12,266 bases of DNA from Deltaproteobacteria bacterium (GTDB taxonomy: Bacteria; Myxococcota; Polyangia; Haliangiales; Haliangiaceae): the NCBI GenBank assembly GCA_018262455.1, contig JAGSPR010000182.1:1-12266 (forward strand), in the 5' to 3' direction. This document shows positions 6,561 to 12,266 of this stretch, in pieces; position 1 is the stretch's first letter; each line of letters begins with the position of its first letter. The position numbers and the translations under genes were made by a program. Under the pieces are notes generated by a model, which saw only the letters and a list, made by a program, of their open reading frames with translations, was not told the origin of the DNA and searched no databases.

Positions 6561-7095
6561 TCGGGCCGACGCGTTCGGTCTGCTCGGCCTGTCGCCGCGA
6601 TTCGACGTGGAGCCCGCGCAGCTCGAGCGCGCGTTCTTCGAGCGCAGCAAGGAGCTGCACCCGGACCGGTTCGCGACCGCACCGGCCTCCGAGCGCGTCG
6701 TCGCGCTGTCGAAGTCGCGTGCGCTCAACGATGCGTATCAGTTGCTGAAGCGCGAGGTCTCACGCGCCGAGTACATGCTCGGGCGCGAGGGCCTCACGAT
6801 CGGTGACAACGAGCGCATCGACCCTGCGCTCGTCATGGAGCTGCTCGAGGAGCGCGAGGTGCTCTCCGAGGCTCGCCTGCGCGGTGAGCTCCGCGAGGTC
6901 GAGCGGCTGCAGGCCAGCATGCGCGGCCGCCGGCGCGGCGCGCTCGATCGCGTGAAGGCGCTGTTCCGCGAGGTCGAGACGGCCACCGGCGACGCGCGCC
7001 TGGCCGCCCTCACCGCCATCAAGGGCCAGCTGATCCTGCTGCGCTATGTGGAGCGCTACCTCGCGGAGTGCGACGCAGCGTTGGACGAGGACTGA
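6538..7095 (+). CDS. hscB: Fe-S assembly J-domain co-chaperone HscB
   Basis: 185 residues from GTG 6538. HscB binds IscU and presents it to HscA, stimulating its ATPase. The J-domain is at ~11-77 ([23 protein letters not shown]), with the HPD tripeptide at 41-43 in KELHPDRF and the HscB-typical [20 protein letters not shown]. The C-terminal helical bundle for IscU binding is at ~90-180 ([33 protein letters not shown]). The start is uncertain: GTG 6538 and GTG 6526 are both in frame, overlapping iscA by 23 or 35 bases, and no later start would keep the J-domain intact. There is no N-terminal zinc domain of the kind found in some eukaryotic HscB proteins. It ends 8 bases before hscA. Confidence 0.93.
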   Translation: MASPSTSDRADAFGLLGLSPRFDVEPAQLERAFFERSKELHPDRFATAPASERVVALSKSRALNDAYQLLKREVSRAEYMLGREGLTIGDNERIDPALVMELLEEREVLSEARLRGELREVERLQASMRGRRRGALDRVKALFREVETATGDARLAALTAIKGQLILLRYVERYLAECDAALDED

Positions 7096-7103
7096 GCGAA
7101 ACC

Positions 7104-9050
<1,947 letters not shown>

Positions 9051-9069
9051 GTCCGATCAGAGAGTTCGC

Positions 9070-9444
9070 ATGCCCAAGGTAACGTTCAAGAATCCGCTGG
9101 CGCTGAAGCTGTTCGATCCGATCACGATCGAGGTCGCGCCAGGCACCTCGATCCTCGATGCCGCCGAGGAGTGTCACGCGCGGGTCGGCCACGCCTGCGG
9201 TGGCAATCTCGCGTGCTCGACCTGTCACGTGTGGGTGCAGCAGGGCGTCGACTCGTTGCCCGAGGTCACCGACAAGGAGAACGACATCATGGACAAGGCG
9301 TTCGGCGTCAGCTCGGAGTCGCGGCTCGCGTGCCAGGCCAAGCTGGGCACCGTGGATGTCGTCGTCGAGATCACCGAGGAGAGCCATCGCGCCTGGCTCG
9401 ACGAGAACCCCGAAGAGCGCAAGAAGGAACGCAGCGCGAGCTGA
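9070..9444 (+). CDS. fdx: ISC-type [2Fe-2S] ferredoxin
   Basis: 124 residues; an adrenodoxin-type ferredoxin that gives electrons to cluster assembly on IscS/IscU. Ligands are Cys43, Cys49 and Cys52 in HACGGNLACSTCHVW and Cys88 in ESRLACQAKL, the CX5CX2C-X35-C pattern of the family, with DSLPEVTDKENDIMDKAFG between. After the usual core it has a charged C-terminal tail (LDENPEERKKER) of about 15 residues beyond what Escherichia coli Fdx carries. Nineteen bases separate it from hscA, with AGAGAG as a weak ribosome site. It is the last gene of the operon: only 40 bases follow before the end of the convergent sspB-like gene, with no clear terminator there, and no iscX is seen. Confidence 0.96.
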   Translation: MPKVTFKNPLALKLFDPITIEVAPGTSILDAAEECHARVGHACGGNLACSTCHVWVQQGVDSLPEVTDKENDIMDKAFGVSSESRLACQAKLGTVDVVVEITEESHRAWLDENPEERKKERSAS

Positions 9445-9484
9445 TCGTTCCGCGTACGTCGATCACTCGCCTTTGACCCCAGGG

Positions 9485-10273
9485 TTACTCGACGAGCTTG
9501 AGGTGGCTCGTCCGCTTGCGCGGCTCCTCGATCTGGCTCGCCATCTCGACGTCCTTCACGAGTGGAGGCTGTGCGGAGGGCCGGGACTCGAGCTCGCTGC
9601 TGCCGCCTGTCAGCACGTCCTCCGGGACGTCCTCGGGCCACACGGTGCCACGCTGCTCGCCCTCGACCATCGCGGCGTAGACCGCGGTCCATGGCAGGAT
9701 GCAGCGGAACGGCTGACCCGCGAAGGTCAGGGTGCCGGAGATCGCCTCGTCGTCGATCACGAGGTCGGCGATCGCCGGCGACAGCGCGTGTCCGAACCGC
9801 AGCACGAGGCTCGCATCGGCTCGGAACTGGGTAGGGACGCTGACCTCGGCGCGGCGCGCGTCGATATGGACGAGCACCGGGCCGCGCGCGAGCAGGGCGT
9901 CGAGCGTGCGGCGCTTGTCGGGAGCGCTGGCGTCATCCTCATCGCGCAGCGAGTCGATCGAGGGCACGTCCGCAGGCGGCTTGCCGACGAGCTGCACGAA
10001 CTCCTCGGAGGACATCAGTCCCGCGTCGACGGCATCGCGCAGGATGCCCTCGGGCCGATCGCCTGCGGCCGCGGTCACCCGTTCGACCGTTCGCTCGCAG
10101 CGCGCGGCGTGACGGAGCACCGCGCCATGGGCCGCGAGCGCGCTGTGCGCACCGCTGTGCCAGCGTGCGAGCGCGCGTTCGACATCGACGAGCGAGGTCG
10201 ACACGCGATGCTCGATGAGCGCGGTCACCACCGTCTGGAGACGGGCCAGGGTCTTGGGGTCACGCTCGAGCAT
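9485..10273 (-). CDS. SspB-like ClpXP adaptor with extra N-terminal helical domain
   Basis: 262 residues. Residues ~123-213 resemble the SspB fold: ARGPVLVHIDARRAEVSVP, then QFRADASLVLRFG, then IDDEAISGTLTFAGQPFRC and ILPWTAVYAAMVEGE. SspB delivers ssrA-tagged and some other proteins to ClpXP. A ~40-residue linker follows, and the last residues RKRTSHLKLVE resemble the ClpX-docking tail of Escherichia coli SspB (ends LRVVK), supporting a real adaptor. Residues 1 to ~100 are predicted helical with no recognised family; a usual SspB lacks this part. The ATG at 10273 has GGAG some distance upstream. It is the last gene of the minus-strand operon, 66 bases after the thioesterase; a small dyad, CCACA-AGCG-TGTGG at 10320-10333, sits in that gap. 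SspB homology is judged by pattern only. Confidence 0.75.
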   Translation of the reverse strand: MLERDPKTLARLQTVVTALIEHRVSTSLVDVERALARWHSGAHSALAAHGAVLRHAARCERTVERVTAAAGDRPEGILRDAVDAGLMSSEEFVQLVGKPPADVPSIDSLRDEDDASAPDKRRTLDALLARGPVLVHIDARRAEVSVPTQFRADASLVLRFGHALSPAIADLVIDDEAISGTLTFAGQPFRCILPWTAVYAAMVEGEQRGTVWPEDVPEDVLTGGSSELESRPSAQPPLVKDVEMASQIEEPRKRTSHLKLVE

Positions 10274-10339
10274 GTCGCGGACTTACTCCGTCGCGTGGCG
10301 ATGGTAAAGCCCATCTCGGCCACAAGCGTGTGGGGAGGC

Positions 10340-10804
10340 TCACAACGACGGAGTTTCGACGAGATCCGCGAGCATCGTGACCACGCGCTCGGGCACCTTG
10401 ATCGCCACGAACCGCGCGAGATCGACCACGGCGCACACCACCGTGCCCTCTGCGCACAGTGCGCGCGGTTGGTCGTCGACCGCGTGACGGGTCGCGGCGC
10501 CGTCCTCCGCGCGGTACACGCGATACCGGAAGGTGATCGATCTGGCGCCGAGACGCGTCACGCTGACCTCGATCTCGGCCGTGTCCCCGAACCGCAGGGG
10601 CGCCTTGAAGTCGCACTCGGCCCGGACACAGGGAAAGCCGACGTGCTCGCGATCGATCAGTTCGCTGTAGGCCCGCGGCCCGATCCGCGCGCGCCACAGC
10701 TCCTCGAACGCCAGGTGGAACAAGTGGAAGAACCGCGGGTAGTAGACGATGCCCGCGTGATCGATGTCGGAGAAGCGGACCGGCGTGGCGTAGGTGAAGC
10801 TCAC
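10340..10804 (-). CDS. YbgC/FadM-type acyl-CoA thioesterase
   Basis: 154 residues of the hotdog-fold 4-hydroxybenzoyl-CoA thioesterase family. Seen: the catalytic-Asp motif VRFSDIDHAGIVYYPRFF (Asp15), the helix HLAFEELWRARIG, then ECDFKAPLRFGDTAEIEVSVTRLGARSITFRYRVYR, typical of the hotdog sheet, and a second strand pair AEGTVVCAVVDL. The substrate is unknown; short- or medium-chain or aromatic acyl-CoA (including the menaquinone-pathway DHNA-CoA) are possible. The start is GTG 10804, which overlaps the folB TGA stop by four bases (GTGA); the longer frame beginning at 10861 would overlap most of the folB 3' end and adds a Pro/Arg-rich leader foreign to the family. Confidence 0.85.
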   Translation of the reverse strand: MSFTYATPVRFSDIDHAGIVYYPRFFHLFHLAFEELWRARIGPRAYSELIDREHVGFPCVRAECDFKAPLRFGDTAEIEVSVTRLGARSITFRYRVYRAEDGAATRHAVDDQPRALCAEGTVVCAVVDLARFVAIKVPERVVTMLADLVETPSL

Positions 10805-11169
10805 GCGGACACCGGCGGCAGGACGAGGCGGACCCCGCACGCGGCCGGCACCCCGGGGCAAGGTGGCGCGAGCTTCTCGAGCTCGATCGCGACCTTCGCG
10901 TGGGGATAGAGCTCCTGGATCTTGGCAGCGATCGCACCGGCAAGCGCCTCGAGCAGGCGATACGTCGACTTGGTGCCGAGCGCGACGACGATCTCGCTGA
11001 CCTTCCAGTAATCGATCGTGTCGACGATCCGGTCCGACGCGGCGGCGGCGGCCAGCGAGAGCTCCAGCGTCAGGTTGACGCGAAACCGCCGGGTCCCGCG
11101 GCGCTCGGCCGCGGTGTAGCCATGGTTGCCCTCGAACTCGAGCCCTCGGACGAAGACGCTGTCGGTCAC
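10801..11169 (-). CDS. folB: Dihydroneopterin aldolase FolB
   Basis: 122 residues, the usual length. FolB cleaves 7,8-dihydroneopterin to 6-hydroxymethyl-dihydropterin and glycolaldehyde in folate synthesis. Seen: VFVRGLEFEGNHGYTAAERRG with Glu22, DTIDYWKVSEIV with Tyr54, RLLEALAGAIAAKI, and the final strand VAIELEKLAP with Lys99, matching by position the Glu22, Tyr54 and Lys100 active-site residues described for the Staphylococcus aureus enzyme. The start is GTG 11169, 12 bases after the def stop, with no strong Shine-Dalgarno. Confusion with FolX (epimerase) is possible, but FolB is favoured. Confidence 0.9.
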   Translation of the reverse strand: MTDSVFVRGLEFEGNHGYTAAERRGTRRFRVNLTLELSLAAAAASDRIVDTIDYWKVSEIVVALGTKSTYRLLEALAGAIAAKIQELYPHAKVAIELEKLAPPCPGVPAACGVRLVLPPVSA

Positions 11170-11181
11170 GCCCGCAGGCTA

Positions 11182-11718
<537 letters not shown>

Positions 11719-11725
11719 GGCCCAC

Positions 11726-11754
11726 ACCATACGAACCAGCGTCGCGATTGACAA
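11726..11754 (-). promoter_or_regulatory. Promoter for the def operon, sharing its -35 with ribA
   Basis: Reading the minus strand, TTGTCA (11754-11749; 5 of 6 matches to TTGACA), a 17-bp spacer, then TATGGT (11731-11726; 4 of 6 matches to TATAAT). The transcript should start near 11719, that is at or next to the def ATG 11718, implying a leaderless or nearly leaderless mRNA. Confidence 0.5.
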
Positions 11755-11776
11755 GGGCCCCGCGCGAAGCCATACA
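11748..11776 (+). promoter_or_regulatory. Promoter for ribA, overlapping the def promoter
   Basis: TTGACA (11748-11753, perfect -35), a 17-bp spacer, then CATACA (11771-11776; 3 of 6 matches, weak). The predicted transcript start is near 11783, about 5 bases before the ribA ATG 11788, and no Shine-Dalgarno precedes that ATG. The -35 hexamer covers the same base pairs as the def -35 on the other strand. Confidence 0.4.
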
Positions 11777-11787
11777 CGCCCATCCCC

Positions 11788-12266
11788 ATGATTTCGCGGT
11801 ACTCCGAGGCGCGGCTACCCACCCCCCAAGGTGAGTTCCGCGTCGTCGTGTACAGGACGGGAGAACCTGCAGGGCAGGGCGGGACCACGGTCGGGGCAGG
11901 CGCGGAGGAGCACGTCGCGATGGTACTCGGGGATGTCACCGGATCCGGTGTGCTGACCCGCGTGCACAGCTCGTGCTTCACGGGTGAGGTGCTCGGCAGC
12001 TTGCGCTGCGATTGTCGGGCGCAGCTCGACACGGCACTCGAGCGGATCGGTCAGGAAGGCCGCGGCGTGGTGGTCTACCTGGTCCAGGAGGGTCGCGGGA
12101 TCGGCCTTGGCAACAAGGTCCGCGCCTACCATCTCCAGGACGAGGGACACGACACGGTCGACGCCAACCTTGCCCTCGGGTTTCAGGCCGACCACCGGAC
12201 CTACGAGCTCGCGGCTGGAATTCTCGCCGACCTCGGCGTGACCTCCGTCCGCCTGATGACGAACAA
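11788..12266 (+). CDS. ribA: GTP cyclohydrolase II RibA, N-terminal part (3' end outside window)
   Basis: First ~159 residues of the first committed enzyme of riboflavin synthesis, which opens GTP to diaminohydroxypyrimidine phosphate, formate and pyrophosphate. Seen: [30 protein letters not shown] with the three zinc cysteines, [35 protein letters not shown], and VTSVRLMTN at the edge. The catalytic Tyr of AYHLQDEG is in place. In the zinc motif it reads HSSC, where many members have HSEC. There is no fused DHBP synthase (RibB) domain at the N-terminus, so it is the stand-alone form as far as can be seen. ATG 11788 is the first start in frame for a family-like N-terminus. Confidence 0.95.
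   Translation, partial: MISRYSEARLPTPQGEFRVVVYRTGEPAGQGGTTVGAGAEEHVAMVLGDVTGSGVLTRVHSSCFTGEVLGSLRCDCRAQLDTALERIGQEGRGVVVYLVQEGRGIGLGNKVRAYHLQDEGHDTVDANLALGFQADHRTYELAAGILADLGVTSVRLMTN

Noticed and set aside
9445..9484. Terminator for the isc operon
   Set aside because: No stem of useful length and no T-run in the 40 bases after fdx; the end of this transcript cannot be placed from sequence.
10805..10861. Upstream start for the thioesterase (10861)
   Set aside because: Would overlap 61 bases of folB and add a Pro/Arg-rich leader; GTG 10804 overlaps the folB stop by four bases and fits the family N-terminus.
9158..10909. Plus-strand open frame of 583 codons spanning fdx, the sspB-like gene and the thioesterase
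   Set aside because: Overlaps three genes with family motifs on correct frames; composition is typical of a shadow frame.

Overview
The window is GC-rich DNA whose third codon positions are mostly G or C, packed with bacterial genes on both strands. The gene content (an RNase Y, a BON-domain protein with a long charged N-terminus, a lipoprotein with two AgmX/PglI C-terminal-like domains, a complete ISC operon, and an SspB-like protein with an unusual N-terminus) points to a member of the Myxococcota (former Deltaproteobacteria). That placement is an inference from gene families; there is no rRNA here to test it.

Layout. (1) 1-667: the C-terminal part of RNase Y (rny), cut by the window edge. 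(2) 668-977: a gene-free stretch rich in short hairpins. Its first ~105 bp holds four GAA-centred inverted repeats lying between two copies of a 9-bp direct repeat. (3) 978-1775: BON-domain protein, followed by a textbook intrinsic terminator at 1829-1871. (4) 1925-2104: possible small hypothetical protein. (5) 2129-3778, minus strand: outer-membrane lipoprotein candidate with duplicated AgmX/PglI-like domains. (6) 3847-9444: promoter, dyad operator candidates and a tight plus-strand operon merR-iscS-iscU-iscA-hscB-hscA-fdx. This is the whole housekeeping iron-sulfur assembly machine, but the leading regulator is a MerR-family protein with a CX2C-X8-CX2C cluster rather than the usual Rrf2-family IscR. 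(7) 9485-11718, minus strand: an operon def-folB-thioesterase-sspB-like (in transcription order). (8) 11719-11787: a short divergent control region in which predicted promoters for def and ribA share one -35 site. (9) 11788-end: ribA (GTP cyclohydrolase II), cut by the window edge.

How the genes work together. IscS takes sulfur from cysteine, IscU is the scaffold, HscA/HscB drive cluster release through the LPPVK motif of IscU, IscA is a carrier, and Fdx supplies electrons. Because merR is the first gene and iscS starts 7 bp after its stop, the MerR protein probably controls its own operon. If its four cysteines bind a cluster or metal, this would be a feedback loop analogous to IscR but built from an unrelated protein family. 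This is the best candidate for something undescribed in the window. The minus-strand operon combines N-terminal processing of proteins (peptide deformylase), folate synthesis (FolB) and probable ClpXP substrate delivery (SspB-like), and faces riboflavin synthesis (RibA) across a shared promoter region.
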